Assembly (NCBI GenBank): GCA_024082115.1
Contig: JAMRYE010000005.1
Location: forward strand, 1,116,001 to 1,180,000
Length of the DNA: 64,000 nucleotides
Direction: 5' to 3'
Origin: Rhinocladiella similis
Taxonomy: Eukaryota; Ascomycota; Eurotiomycetes; Chaetothyriales; Herpotrichiellaceae
Shown here: in pieces, positions 21,077 through 34,096 of the stretch
Position numbering within the stretch: position 1 is the first letter of the stretch
Layout of the letters: each line of letters opens with the position of its first letter
Notes under the pieces: generated by a model
What the model saw: the letters and a program-made list of their open reading frames with translations, nothing else
What the model was told of the DNA's origin: nothing
The model's database searches: none
Position numbers and translations under genes: made by a program

Positions 21077-21532
21077 ATGTCTTCTCACCAACACACCCAC
21101 GGGCACACTCCCGGCCACCCAACGACGCACGCAAAGGCAGTCGACCCATCCGCCCCTTCTCACCAACACCTCACAAACCACCCAACCCACTACGACGCAT
21201 CCGACAACACGACGCCCTTCCAGTCTACCGACACAAGCACCGACGCACACGCCAAACCCAGCACCAAGATCATGGGTGACCTCAAGGGAATGGCCCACGG
21301 CGTCGCAGGGTCCATGGAGGCCGCGACCGGCACACTCTTCCGAAACAAGAACATGCAAGAAAAGGGCTTTGAGAAGATGAGTGAAGAGGACCAGAGACTC
21401 GCTGCGAAATCGGGCAAGCCTCCCGTTGGAACGACGGCAGTTGACGCGAATAGCCCTGAAGCCGCTGCTGCCCCTACTGGACTCGGCACCGGGCACATAA
21501 CGACGTCGACAACGACGGGATTGTCCAAGTGA
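21077..21532 (+). CDS. CsbD-like small stress protein
   Basis: Hydrophilic protein of 151 residues. The first ~60 are His/Thr/Pro-rich (SSHQHTHGHTPGHPTTHAK) and probably disordered. Residues about 62-115 (KIMGDLKGMAHGVAGSMEAA onward, then LFRNKNMQEKGFEKMSEEDQRLAAKSG) resemble the CsbD-type fold of general-stress proteins, whose biochemical role is not established. The C-terminus is Ala/Thr/Gly-rich. The base composition is markedly C-rich and the ATG context is good. No signal peptide or membrane span. The family call rests on pattern memory, so the annotation is moderate; it could simply be a disordered fungal protein. Confidence 0.68.
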   Translation: MSSHQHTHGHTPGHPTTHAKAVDPSAPSHQHLTNHPTHYDASDNTTPFQSTDTSTDAHAKPSTKIMGDLKGMAHGVAGSMEAATGTLFRNKNMQEKGFEKMSEEDQRLAAKSGKPPVGTTAVDANSPEAAAAPTGLGTGHITTSTTTGLSK

Positions 21533-22767
21533 AGTGTTTGGCACACGTACCTCCAGCACACAACCAAGACAAACAGACACACACAGAGAGAGAGACAGAC
21601 AGAGACAATAAGTCAAGATGGTCTCTCACTTTAACTCAATAAGGATCAACGATGGTCTCGATAGGGGAATAAACACCAACACACCAACATCGACTAGCAT
21701 GCTTTAAGTAGAGATTCGCACACCGTCTGATAATCTAGCAATGGACGATGGCTGATGGACGATGGACGATGGATTTAGTGGCAGCCGGAAATGTGTTGAG
21801 AAGTGGACCCTGGGACTTCTCCAGCCCACCCACTTACTACTTTTCCTCATGGCATTACAGCCATCAGGCATACTTCGTAGTAAAACACTTGGCCAAATGC
21901 AACGACCGGCTCCCCTTATGAATTCACGAGATAGCCATGCACTGTATGTATGCTTAGACTCATCCTCAAGTACTCTTACGAGGAAGGAAAGAGGACAAAC
22001 TCTCTCACGGCGATTCATATGGCAGTCAGTTGGTCAGTCAGTCAGTCAGTCAGACAGGACCATCCTGTCTTGATGTACTTACTTGTAGGCTGCATCAAGG
22101 CCTAGTCATATCCCGCTGCATGCATGCATGCATACATACGTACACCCACCAGAGTACTGTTGTACTAGAGCTTCTCTACCTAGAGAACGTGACCATGGGG
22201 CAAAAAACCGAGAAACAATGACTACGCATACGGAGAACTAAAGCAAGTCTCGTTACAGTGGCAACATGTTCGATTCATTATCTCGTCTCTGATATGATAT
22301 GCTGATGATATGTAAAAAGGGGGGATCAAAACGCAGTGTTGAATCGACATTAATTTGAGCAACTTTGCGTGGGTGTGTGCTGGAAAATCATTTTTTCCGT
22401 CCTCTTTTACCCTTACATGCCATCCTAGCTGGCATCCAAGTGACTTTCAGTACGGGATTGCTCGTGGCTGGAAAAGCGATGCCAGGCAGTTCAAGGCTCG
22501 GGCAGAGTGTTTTTCCATCTGCCCAGTCCGCTTCATTGACTTGTCACTCGCTCCGTTTGGCGAATTGAGATCCCTCCATCAACAGACCCTCAAAAGCGAT
22601 TCGGCTAGGAACAACACATGATTAGAACGTATGATGCGATGATGATGATGATGACGATGAGGCATACATGTCCTCAGATGCAAGTATTATAGACGTCATT
22701 TCCCAACACGCAGCTGTGCGTGTGGCGGCAGGCTTTTTTTTGCAAGTGTCCAAAATCCGTAACCAGA
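21533..22767. other. convergent intergenic region with simple repeats
   Basis: 1235 bases between convergent CsbD-like and SCH9 genes, so both 3' untranslated regions fall here. It holds a CA/GA-rich tract near 21578-21607, GTCA and TGCA tetranucleotide repeats, and a GAT run near 22638-22653. No coding gene. Confidence 0.5.
22033..22052. repeat. (GTCA)5 tetranucleotide repeat
   Basis: Five perfect GTCA units in the SCH9/CsbD 3' region, followed 65 bases on by a TGCA run at about 22117-22131. Confidence 0.85.
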
Positions 22768-25700
22768 TCATTCTTCGAAAAAGAATCCATCGTCCCCAGT
22801 TTTCTGTACACCACTCATCCGATGTTCATGCGTTCTTGACCGGGCTAGTCCATTTTCGTCGATCCTGTCGTCCTCTGGCTCTCTCGAGCCGCCGAAACGT
22901 TCCTCCATGGTGCTTTCGTCAACAAAAGTGAATCCTCGGAATGCGTTTTGCATGGTGGGTGACAGTGGCGTCGAGGCTGGATTGGCACCAGCGGCCAGAG
23001 CTGCCGCTCGTGCGTTAAGAGAGGACGACGTGTTCAGGGCGTTGGTGAACTCGGGGTCAAAGTTCGACGTGTCGGCCACAGAGGACAACTTCGGTTTGAA
23101 GGGAGGGATGAGGTTTTTCTTGCCGAGGGCATCCCAGTTGACATCGCCAAAGAAAGGATGTGCCATCAACTCATCGGCATCACCGTTGGCGCCTAGTCGA
23201 TGTCTGGGGTTGCGGTTCAGAAGTCCCTTGACAAAATTCCGGCCTTCAGTGCTCAAAGCGTCTCTGGGGAAGCGTACTTTGCCAAAGGCAATGTTCTTGT
23301 ACATCTGCTGGGTATCCTCGGCGTAGAACGGACTCCAGCCGCAGCACATCTCGAAAACCAAAACACCGAGTGACCAAAAGTCGACCATCTTGGTATAACC
23401 TTGCTCGTCAAGCAGGACCTCGGGAGCCAAGTACTCCGTGGTACCACAGAATGTGTTGGTAGTGTCATCCTGGGTCAGATTGGCCTTGGACAGGCCAAAG
23501 TCGCACAAAGCAATGTGACCATTGGCGTCAAGAAGAATATTCTCTGGCTTCAGATCTCGGTAAACGATGTTGTGTTCGTGGAGGTGCTTCAATGCCAGGA
23601 TGAGCTCCGCAATGTAGAACTTGGCACGATCCTCTTTGAAGCGACCTTCCTTCTGAAGATGCCAGAACAACTCACCTCCGGACATGAAGTCTGTAACCAG
23701 GTAAAGATCCGTCGGCGTCTGGAAAGAGAATTTGAGGCCAACAATGAACGGGGACTCAGTAGTGGCCGTCCGGACCAGGATGTTCCTTTCTCCAATGGTG
23801 TGCTGGATCTCCTTCTTCTGGATTATGACCTTCTTGGAAAGCACCTTCATGGCATAGATTCGCCCGGTGTCCTTCTTCCGGACTTGATAAACTTGACCAA
23901 ATGTGCCCTTGCCTATTAATTTCAGTATCTGGAAGTCATTAGGTCCGAAGTGCTTCTTGTCGACCTTGGTAAAGTGCATCCTGATGTGTATTTCTCCGGT
24001 TATATCATTGTCTTCTGGGCTTCTGGCTCCTAGCCGGAAGAAACCCTCTAGATCTGGTTGCTGCTCCGAAAGATTTAAACACAAACGGACATGACCAAGG
24101 AATGCCTCGGTCTGGCGATCGTAAACCGTGACGTCCAATTCAGATTGATGACTGACCACATCGCTTTGAGGGTGTTAGATTTTGAACAGCATGACAGGGC
24201 AAGAGACTTACAATGTAGCATCGTGATCCCACTGTGGATCAGTCACTCTGGTGAGTCCGCGGTCATCACCCGTTCCATTTGTGCTACTTTGACGACTTCG
24301 CATCGGAATGGCCATCGGCTTCTTGCCCATGTCGCTGTCTGTCCTACGAATGGGGATAGACTGTAATGCACCCACAGGGCCCTTTGATTCATCGCTATCC
24401 ACATCCATCTTGTCATGTCTCGCCCCTTTCGAAACATATTCATTCCATTCAAATTGGCAAACCACGTAGGGGTCAAATGATGGCTTTAGATTCCGTCCCT
24501 CTGCTATCTTGATGGATAACTTGCCACGAGGGGCATTGGTAGGAATCTGCTCTTTCGGTATAGTTTTCTCTGTCGAATCGACACTGCTATCCCCGGCAGT
24601 GGTGCTTGTGCTGGATAATGGCGATCGTGTTTCAATTCGTCGATCTTCTTGTGACAAGGCTCGGGGCGTGAGAGGAGGTGTGCTCTTTTTACGCGGCCGG
24701 TCGGCCACGCGTGAAGTTAGCTCATGAGTCTCTTTCAAAATCTCAGAGGACGGTGGCTTAGCAGAACTTGGAGATAGAGGTTTAGGGCTTTGAGGTCGTG
24801 AAGAGTGTGTGGATGATGTAGGGTTGGAGATATGTGCCGCAGAAACATTGCTTTTTGTAACGCTAGAAACGGGTAAGGACTGGTGACGGCGTTCTTTCAC
24901 CGCAGAGGCACTCTTGGGAAGGACAAAGTTCCTCAGAGCCTGGGTGATGGAAGCCAGGCCACCATCCAGCATCGACGAGCCGTTCTCGGCGACCTCGCCA
25001 TCTCGATTCACCACTGAAGCGGCAGACGAGATGGGTGTAGGTGGCATTCGAGAACTATCAGCCTGTGTGACTGGCTGCGTAGACTCGCTCTGGGGCTCAT
25101 CAGGTGGTGGCGTGGACACTGGTGCTTGTTCCCGCTCCACCATCACCATCGAGCCTATGGACGCAGACGACATCCGCCGGTCCTCTTGTGTCTCCTGGCT
25201 CTTTAACGAGGAATGTGCAGGCTCGTCATTCTTTTCAGGGCTTGTGGCAGCTTGTGATGACCGTGATGCCGGATCTTGAGAAGGATCTCTACCCACCTGG
25301 CCAAAGTAGCTGTGCATAATACCCGGGAGTCGTTTGTCGTGAAGATCGGGCCGTGGCGTCGCTACGCCTGAAGGAGTGGGCGACCCTGACCCAATTCCAT
25401 CGCCGATATCATCGCGGAGCTGCTGTCTGGCACTGCTACAAAGCAACATTAGCAACCGACTTGCAATACAACAATACAGCGCGGTAGATAAGATGTCAAT
25501 AGGCCGAACGTAGTGAAGCCTTGTAAGTTTGGGGTAGACAGATCTATCGTAGACATCTTTGCCAACCAGCATTGTACAAGTCTTGTCGTCGGGAAGCAGC
25601 GTACACACGGATTGATTCTCGTCGTATGCGAGTCCAGGTCATGACGGTTGCATATCCAGTCGCTCCCGAGTCACTCGAATCATGAAGCAATTTGGGAAAT

Positions 25701-25784
25701 GGGAAATTTGGGAACATACTTTTGGGCCATGGCTTGTCTCAACAGGTCTGCAGGATCCTGAGGGTTGAGCCCGGTCTGCGCCAT
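22768..25784 (-). CDS. SCH9: AGC-family nutrient-signalling kinase Sch9
   Basis: Three exons, 25784-25720, 25435-24212 and 24163-22768 (introns 284 and 48 nt), giving 894 residues. Sch9 acts downstream of TORC1 in growth, stress and lifespan control and has a C2 domain before the kinase domain. Residues 1-325 are Ser/Pro/Thr-rich. The C2 domain runs from about 326 (KLSIKIAEGRNLKPSFDPYV) to ~495 and is interrupted by a disordered loop and the second intron. In the kinase domain GKGTFG is at 514-519, the lysine of AMK at 536, YRDLKPEN with Asp 633, DFG at 651-653, and activation-loop TFCGT with Thr about 667. The C-terminus has a hydrophobic-motif-like FRGFTF. Exon 1 encodes MAQTGLNPQDPADLLRQAMA, joining to NSARQQLRDD. 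The call is secure; exon 1 is inferred from splice signals and frame. Confidence 0.93.
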
Positions 25785-28159
25785 GATGGCGACACACTTA
25801 TAAAAAACCCTCCTCTATGCAAAGCCGCCGCTTGTGGACGTCTCTCAGTGTTCTGGCTGAATATCACAGCTACTGGCGTACGGAGGGGAGGATTCCCTGA
25901 GTTTTCCGGATACAGGCTCAAAGGAGTGACGAAAGTGGTGCAGGATTTGGAGATTCTCGGAAGCTGGTCGGCAGGGATCCCAAGGTAGGTCTCTGAACGC
26001 CCGCAGGTCAGAGTGAAAGTCAGTCGTCGCTGAGACGGGAAAATGGAGGATATGGGAGAGGAGGTCGGTGGCGAAGAGACCGGTAATGACAGCGGGTTCG
26101 ACAGAAGAGGACGGCGATGGTGATATAATCGAGTTGCAGGTGCTGAAAAAATATGACCTTTGAGATTCTGGCCAGCTTATGGCGCACCGGGCGTGAGTCG
26201 ATAAATGTGTGGGATGGGGTAAAAGAGTGGTTCGATGATGGCAAAACGAAGGGCGGAAGGGCAAGCAAGGACAGCGGGCTGGTGAGGCTAGAGGGAATAA
26301 TCGCCTTCCAGGGCCGATGTCATAGGGCAGAAAGAGAAGATGCTTCGGTTCTGGATACCACAGGCGAGCGAAATACGAGCAGCACCGGCGATTCTTCAGG
26401 TGGGATGGGCATGTGGCTAGGCTGTCTACTGTAGGTTGGGTTGATAGCCAAAATTCGATAAGTCAAGAAAGCCCCTCATTAGGTACATACATGCTGTGCA
26501 GTATCTACAGTGGTTCGCCGCCCGCACGGGTCCTCGTACATGTGTCTGTGCCTATAGTGCTGTTTTGCCTCCTCTCGAGCGAGATCTCTCCCTCGCGAGC
26601 TACTCGGAGCCTCCATGCTGCCCACACACGAGTCCGCAGGCTGAAAAAGGCAAGGACAATGGCAAGGGTCCGATTACTCCGTCTGGGCGAGGGTCCAGTG
26701 ACGCTCTTCCCAGTGACTTCCAGGTAGTCACCCTTATTCGAATGCCCCAACTGATGCGGCTTTGCGATCCTCGATTTGGCCCAACCGTGCTCAACAATGG
26801 GCTGTGCTTCAGCTTCACTAGGACTATTGTACTATTGCACGGGCAGAACAAAATGTCTCTCGGTGACTGCGCCCCGTCCAGGCCATGTAGCCGAAGGAAC
26901 GTCACTTATTACCAGTCACCAATTCCTGTCGTCCAGGATTACCATGTTCACTTTCCGACACCCTGCCTTGCCTTGTTCATGACTTTCGCCTGACGAGTCT
27001 GTCTGCAAGGAAAAGCCTGAGTGGTTCTGATTTTGTTTCAACGTTCTCTGCCTGAAGTGACAGAGCGTGGCTGAACGAGTCAGCAGTAGGCGACAGCCGC
27101 AAGTTGCATATGCAAATGAGCAAATGCTGGGCCCTTGATTCGACCAGAGCAAAGATTTATCGATAATCGCGCAAAGAAATGGTCCCCAGCACATGCACAC
27201 ATCGTCTCGGTTCAGCACGCAAGGCTAGGTAGTCCCAAGTTCTGTCCTACCCAATCTGTCTAAGAATAGGTCTTGGTGTTGTGTCCCAGAGAATAGATCT
27301 GTTGTTTGTTGTCCATTGCATACTGCGCAGGTTATCCCCAAATTCGGTAGTAATGATAGCGATCCAAGGAGATGTGCCATTTGCGCGAATATCAAACCTT
27401 GCGGACAACTGCGTGTGTTCATGCCTGAAGCAGGTCCTGGCTGCCTCTTTAGGTTCATTGTGGAAGAGTACGGCTCGTCCTTGAACCGAATGTCAGTTTG
27501 TTGAAGGATGACAGTGGCTGTGATGTTAGCCCCTCAACCAGAAATGTCACCAACGGTTGAGAAGTCGCATAGTTCAACCAACCGATTCTGCATAGGCTGT
27601 GTTACAGTCCTCGAAAGCAACCGACCGTGTGACCTCGAGAACAAGGCTGAATTGACCTCGATATGATGTGCCATCAACCACACACGTTCATGTTCGTCAC
27701 TGGCATTGCACTACAAACCCAAACATGACACAAAGACAAGGACATGTGCACTCGGTGGCTTCCATGTTTCAATCTGTGTGAAAGTCCAGTGTGCAACATA
27801 CATTTTACGCACAAGGGACCGAATGTCCTGCAGCCTCGAGGAATTTGACTCTACTTTGTGTACCTCTTAGGTACCTAGGTATGCACCCAAATCAAGGGAA
27901 ATAGCACCCGGACTGTTCGATTGAACATGCGGCATGTGATGTGTCACCGTAGATAATGCACTAGCTGGGCTCACGCCTCGCCCTACGAGATAGTTGCCAA
28001 GTCTCCCTTAATGCCGCTAACCTTACTGAGTACAAGTCCAGCAAGATCGGTAAGGCTACGTTGAGTGATCGCGGTTGCGCGTCTGTAAAAGTATCGCTGG
28101 TGGCCACCATACTAGGATTCTAGACCTAGAGCCCCAGAACAGTACGCTTCACTTCCACC
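25785..28159. promoter_or_regulatory. 2.4-kb divergent region SCH9/RSC7
   Basis: Long spacer between head-to-head regulatory genes; it probably includes a long SCH9 leader and both promoters. It contains the ten-base palindrome TAGGTACCTA at 27868-27877. Open frames here (for example 26496-26993) lack recognisable content. No tRNA-like or repeat structure was seen. Confidence 0.5.
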
Positions 28160-29806
28160 ATGGCTAGGCGTCCTCGTCTTGCAGCGCAGGCTGCCCAAGC
28201 CTCGATGAGTACGTTCCTCGAAATGTTATGTTTGGTCTTTCCTCTTGTTGACTTTTGACAGGAACACCCATCCCAAATATATCTGACAATGAGGACGAAG
28301 ACATGGCCGATGCAACTCCTGCAGATCCCGCAACGCCTCAAGATGATGAAGAGGAGGGGGAGGAAGAGGGCAACGAAGATGATGACGAAAACCAAGCTGC
28401 GGAAGATGCACCTACCCCGTCCAGAGGCTCTGAACAAGCATCGCGCTCGGCCACTCCTCGTCGTGGTCCAGGACGACCCTCTCTACAGTTCGGCCGCCGG
28501 AAGCGACTAGGAAGACCGCCGAAAAATAGACCGCCCGTATCTGATGACGACAATAACGATGCTGGCTCAGAGATCAGCACGCCCAAACGAAGAGGGGGTT
28601 TTCGCGGCCACCGTGGAGGACGCTGGGGCAAATCGAGGGGCGGCGCAACGAGAACAGCAGCACCACTTGACGCGGATGGGAACCCTATGGAGATTGTGAA
28701 TGACGAGGTTGAACTACCTGAAGACCCTGAAGGAGAGACCAAAGTGGATAAAAATGGCGAGCTCCTTGGTGGACGCGAGTATCGAGTCCGGACATTCACC
28801 ATTACGGGGAGGGACGATCGACTGTACATGCTTTCGACAGAGCCTGCTCGGTGCATTGGCTTCCGCGACTCATACCTGTTCTTTCAGAAGCATCCGCATC
28901 TGTACAAGATCATTATCGACGACGACGAGAAACGAGATCTCATCGACCGAGACGTCATACCACATTCCTACAAAGGCCGTGCAATCGGTGTTGTAACAGC
29001 CCGATCAGTTTTCCGGGAGTTTGGTGCCAAGATTGTCATTGGAGGGAAGAAAGTTATAGACGACTACGAAACTCGGCAGGCACGAGAACGTGGAGATGTC
29101 GATGGCGAGCTTGCTGTTCCCGAAGACCGGCTGCCTCCACACGGGGAACCTTACAATCGCAATCAATATGTCGCGTGGCATGGTGCTAGTGCTGTGTATC
29201 ATACTAATACACCGAGTATGCCGAACCAGGCAGTGAAGGCCCAAGATGCTAAAAGACGCAAGATCGTTGTGACAAGCGACAATTGGATGTTGGAACATGC
29301 AAGAGAAGCAAGGTACGTGATCTGAGCCTGCGAGTGATCCTTAAGCTAATTTGTACAGTCGCTTCAACTCGATGCTTGCGGCGGCACGGGGTACTAACGT
29401 GGACGGAGTGTACGATATTCACACCAATTCCATGCACTGGCCAAGTCATATGCAGCCAACTCATGCTCGATGGGACGTTGTCAATGATGAGAACGATATC
29501 GAGGGCGCTGAGAAGACATCTACTCTTCCTCACCTGGACCCAGTCTTTGCAAGGAGCTTTCGGATTCACGACCTTTGTCTTGAATCAGCTCCTGAATCAT
29601 GGCTCGGGAGGCCGGGCCCCGATGGAGACGCCGAAGGCCTTTCCTCAATTCCTTCGGCAATACTAGAAGAGTTGCCTGTAGATTGTCTGAATGCTCTCGA
29701 GGAGGCCAAGGCTCGTGAAGCCAACTGGAGAGACAAGTGGCATTCGGAGCGGGTTGATGGCTTACGTGCACGGCTTCTGCCATCAGTGGATTGGTATCCC
29801 AAGTGA
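28160..29806 (+). CDS. RSC7: RSC chromatin-remodelling subunit Rsc7/Npl6
   Basis: Three exons: 28160-28208, 28262-29312 and 29359-29806 (introns 53 and 46 nt, donors GTACGT), giving 515 residues. Rsc7 and its paralogue Swp82 are fungal subunits of RSC/SWI-SNF remodellers. The N-terminus is highly acidic (DNEDEDMADATP, EEEGEEEGNEDDDEN). Next comes an Arg/Gly-rich AT-hook-like region (RRGPGRPSLQF, KRLGRPPKNRPP, RGGFRGHRGGRWGKSRGG), then the conserved domain from about residue 190 (GREYRVRTFTITGRDDRLYM, SYLFFQKHPHLYKI) to about 375 and a C-terminal conserved segment RFNSMLAAARGTNVDGVYD. Exon 1 encodes MARRPRLAAQAAQASM. Splicing joins give a continuous frame. Whether it works in RSC or SWI/SNF in this fungus cannot be told. 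Confidence 0.92.
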
Positions 29807-31240
29807 GATTGAGGATCGAGAAGAACCAGAATAGGGATATTCGAAGTTCTCATCAAAGCGTCGCGAATGGCGAGCGTCGAGCATTATTTTGTGAGGGCCA
29901 ATTGGCCATCCATTGGGACTTCCCCCGAAGGCGAAGCCTCCTTGCTTTCCCCGGACTTTTTGTCGTCGACACACGGCTGAGGAGAGGTTGGGTACCTGTG
30001 CTTCGCTGCTACGCCCTTTTGGGGCTGTTGGTAGCGGAGACGACATCTCTGAGCTGCCTCGGAATCGTGCCTTTTGTCCGGTCGGGATCAGGCACACTCA
30101 ACTCAAATTGTTGTTGCACCGAACACGGCAGGGCCCTTGGTCTCTAGACCGACCGAAAGCCGAGGAAGCATCTCCCTGTCATCTTGTGTCAAGGATCACT
30201 CAACAAATCAATCACGGCAATAGGAAGCATCAAATACTCAAGTCCGGCGAGACCCGAACGAGAAGAGGGGGTTCTATGCAGCAGAGAGTTGAAGCGTGAC
30301 CGCGACGACAGTACACAACCGATGTTCGGCGGATTTCGTGGAGAAGAAGCAATCATATCGAACATGATTGGCCTAGCAGGCTCTGTTTCTTGAGCACCAT
30401 TTCTGTCGGCCAATGACACTTTCCTGCACCACTCCTTCAACTTGTTCGTGACAATGTAGAATTTTCTTGTTAGTGGAGTAGTCTCGTATTGCATCGCGGC
30501 AGAGGAGTTTGAGACGCAAAGATGCGTGCATGAGTGGTAATTAGGGAGACTTCGTTAGACCGCCAGAGTGAGCGGTGCATTTGGTGCCTAACGGAGGCTA
30601 GCAGACAACGTGGGTTTACGGTAACTCGTACGAGTTTGCCTGACCCATCTACCTCAGGTAGGTGAACTGATGGGCAGGTCACCTGCACGTGAGTGTCATC
30701 AAGAGGGCGCACAATGATGTCGTCGTGCATGCATTACATGGGCGAGTGCGAGGCAGTGTCGGGAATGGAAGCCAGATGCAGGGCTCAGCAGCTAGACGGA
30801 GTATGCCTACAGTACTGTACACACGTCTCCTGTACGGAGTAGTAGTATGTACATAGGTAAGCAGAGGCTGATGACATACTGCCGCTCAAGAAAGGGGATA
30901 ACACTTTCAAGGGGGCGAATCTGACGATGAAGCCGAACAAGGATCCCATGGTCAGGGAAATCCGAACTTCGTGTCAAGGCAACATTGATTATCGATCCAT
31001 GGGTGAAACAAACATGGTCTTTGGATTTCTCTCATTGTGATGGATGTGGCTTTTCGTGTCAAAATGCTCCCCTTCCCCCTCCTGCCATCATCCCATCGAT
31101 GAGAAGAGCGATCCGACCCATTACACCCGACACTATGGAGGAGTGGGAGGAAGAAGAATCGAGACAAACAACGCATGGTGGCAAGTCCAGTGCAGTACTG
31201 TACGCGTTGGCCGTCGCAAGGCAGAATATTGTACGAGAGT

Positions 31241-31268
31241 AGCGAGCAGCGAGCGGCGAGCGGCGAAC
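31241..31268. repeat. 7-bp minisatellite, 4 units
   Basis: Four tandem heptamers AGCGAGC, AGCGAGC, GGCGAGC, GGCGAAC inside the palindrome-rich spacer. Confidence 0.7.
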
Positions 31269-31796
31269 GGTGGTGGCGCTGGCGTTGGAAAATCATTTCA
31301 TCATGGGATGTGTTGAAAAAACGTACGAGAACACCCTAGCGAAACGAGTACTGTAGAGAACACAGGGGTGGTCCCTCGTACAATATTGTAGGACTCTGCA
31401 GTATCCGTACTCGGCAGTACTCGTATGAGTAGATGATGCTCGGTTCAGACCCCTCAAGCCAGCCCCAGCCCATACTTGTACATACAACGAAAGGGTCATC
31501 TACATATCCGCACTGTACATACAATACGCACTACAATTACGCACTCCTCTCTCTCGCTCTCTCACTGCCCCCCATGTTCGGTGTGTCTCTCGGTGTCCCC
31601 TTCGCAAAGGGGGGCCAAGGAAGGAGGGCGCTCGGACGGACCGGAGGCTTCACAAGGCCACACGATTGTTGGCTGAAAGGCTGCCAAAAACCACGCGGTC
31701 GCCCAGTTCGGGTGGTGTGCCTAGCGGATTGATTTGCTGGACTGTACAGTACGGAGTACGCAGTGCTGAACCAGTAAAGTGCTATACTGTATTGTG

Positions 31797-31843
31797 AGAT
31801 GATGATGATGATGATGAAGAAGAACAAGAAGAAGAACAAGAAT
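31797..31843. repeat. GAT/GAAGAACAA simple repeat
   Basis: Six or so GAT triplets run into an imperfect AAGAAGAAC repeat in noncoding DNA. Confidence 0.75.
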
Positions 31844-34096
31844 GACTAAAATTCAAAAGCCACGCGAAATGGCAAAAAGCGGACGGAGCGTAGGCGCCAA
31901 ACCGCTTGCTGGCCGGGGGCTTCTCTCAAAAGGTTAGTCGGAAAGCCAGGGAAGTGCCTGCATACGAAAGGAACGGGCTACGGAGTCTACAATATTATAC
32001 TACTTGTATTGTACGGAGTCCAATAATGATTGCAGGATCGGTACGAGGTACAGCACGAGTTCCGGAGTGGTTTTGCTCCGTAGAATTGAGCACAAAAAAA
32101 CGACTGCTACAGACATACTCGGTACTGTATGTACACTCGTGCTGCTGTGACGGAGCTCGTTACTGTTCAGTATTGTACTCCGTACAGTACATATGTACAA
32201 TAAGGAGGTTAGTGAGTGAGTTGACTGAAGTGATGGACAGGGTTGACACATTCTTCACTGCCCAGTTATTCAGTTGTCTTTGATTCAAATCGCCCCCCTG
32301 TGGGCTGAATTCTGGCTGGCAGCGAGAACCACCTGGTTGGCATGGCTTCAGGGTCTTGTTCAAGGGCCCAACGGTTGGACTGGGCTCCCTTCTCTCGGGC
32401 TGCTAGTTGCGACTGGCTCCCCCCAGGCTCCTATTTTCCACCTCCACCGCCTGCTGTTGGCTGGATCGGCTGCTCGTTTCCGGGTCGTGTTGTCGTGCTG
32501 CAGCCACTTTACAATATTGTACCCTCCTTCTGCCTCCACTTCAATGTGAAGATTTGTCGCAAGCCAGGAGACGGACCCAGAAGGGGGAGGGACCCAGAGA
32601 GCGGGAGAGGGACCAAGAGAGAGGGAAGAGCCCCGGTGCCCGTGACCATTCTCGCCGCTGTGCTGTGTGCAGTAGTGAGCCACAGACCTTGGGCCGTCCT
32701 ACAGTAGCCCCCCCCAAACACCTTACCCAAGCTTAGTTTAGTGAGCCCCCAAGTTAGTAGCCGTTGCTCGCCTTCGCCCATCAACCCTTCCCAGTCCACC
32801 CGCTAAAACCTCACACTTGACCACTCAATGACTGAGGCGATTGACTGGGCTTGCTGCATGTCGATGTGCACACTCTCACTCCCTCACTCCCTCTCACACT
32901 TCTGCCGGTCCCTTTCTCTCCCCCTCCCCAATCCCGCCACGCCTCTTCCAACCGCATCATCTCTTCCTCAATTCCCTCAGCTGTTCTTTTTCCACTCTCT
33001 TCCCTCAAACTTCTCACTCCCTCTTGTCCTCAACCTCCCAGACCTCTCCTCTCCTCCTGTTTCCATATCCTCGTTCCCCGGTGTTGTGTTGGCCGTCCGT
33101 TGCCAGTATTCTCGTTGGTGCCGCCACCATTGCTATTCCTGGCCGCCCATTGAAGGATTTTCACCCAGCCAATTTCGGACCCGGGCCCACGTCTGCCTCT
33201 TGAGTGACGACTCCTTGCGGTCAGCTTGATTGCCACAATTTCCCAGCTGCACCACCGTCGCCAGGCTACCGACTTTGGGGCCTTGCTTCGCCCGTACCAA
33301 GTCAACCGTTTTCACAGTTGTCGCCCAGGCAGCCTGTGAATAGTGTTGGTGGCCAAATTGTCCTTTCTTCTGACGAAGCACCTGCGCGTCACGAGCCCGG
33401 CCAGAGCCTTTCTTCATTGTTAGCGGCTGTGTTCCCTGTCCACACGAAGCAAAGTACACACTGTTCTCCTCCTTCCGGCATTGCAAGGGTGTGAAACCCT
33501 CCATCACCAACATCTCGCCTGCTCTCCCGTTGTTCCAAACAACAGACGCGCATCTGCTTTTTCTTTACATCAAAAAAGCCACAGGGCTCGTTGGGTTTCG
33601 TTTGTCTGCGAGCGTCAGTGCGAATTGGGGGACACCACTTGGTATGTTGTTTTCGCCGCTCCTTCCCTGACCACCCTACCATGGTCCGGCGTGTTCATTG
33701 AGAAACCTCATTCTAACCTCACTTGCATCCTGCAGGCTGCCGTATTGATCGAAAAAGTTTTGCTATTCACCGCGCCTCACACTTTACGACGAGCTTTTCA
33801 CTAAGTCTTGTCGACCGAAATTTAATTATCCTCATCATCAACCTTTGCAAAGATAACCACTGTACACATCAATCGTTTGCCGCGACTCCTCAGTCTTAGC
33901 AAGGCTCGACTTTCACCCGCTTACGCCGACATTGATCCCTTGTCAATATCCAAATCAGCGTTCAGCCACAAGTGTTTGTGCGCAAAATACATTGTCATCC
34001 TCTCCATGCTCGGCTTTTGAGATCTCGCAAGTCAAACAGCTTCAAAAGCTTCGGCTTCAACGCCTAGTGCGTTGACGCAACCTCCGAAGACAGACG

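Larger units (their letters stand above)
30808..32521. repeat. cluster of TAC...GTA palindromes
   Basis: Contains TACAGTACTGTA (30808-30819), TACGGAGTA (30833-30841), TACAATATTGTA (31379-31390 and 32510-32521), GTACGGAGTAC (31749-31759) and its complement GTACTCCGTAC (32175-32185). Several one-base variants lie between them, such as at 31195-31203 and 32011-32018. Confidence 0.7.

Noticed and set aside
26496..26993. 165-codon plus-strand frame in the SCH9/RSC7 spacer
   Set aside because: No family resemblance and no splice continuation; more likely promoter/leader DNA.
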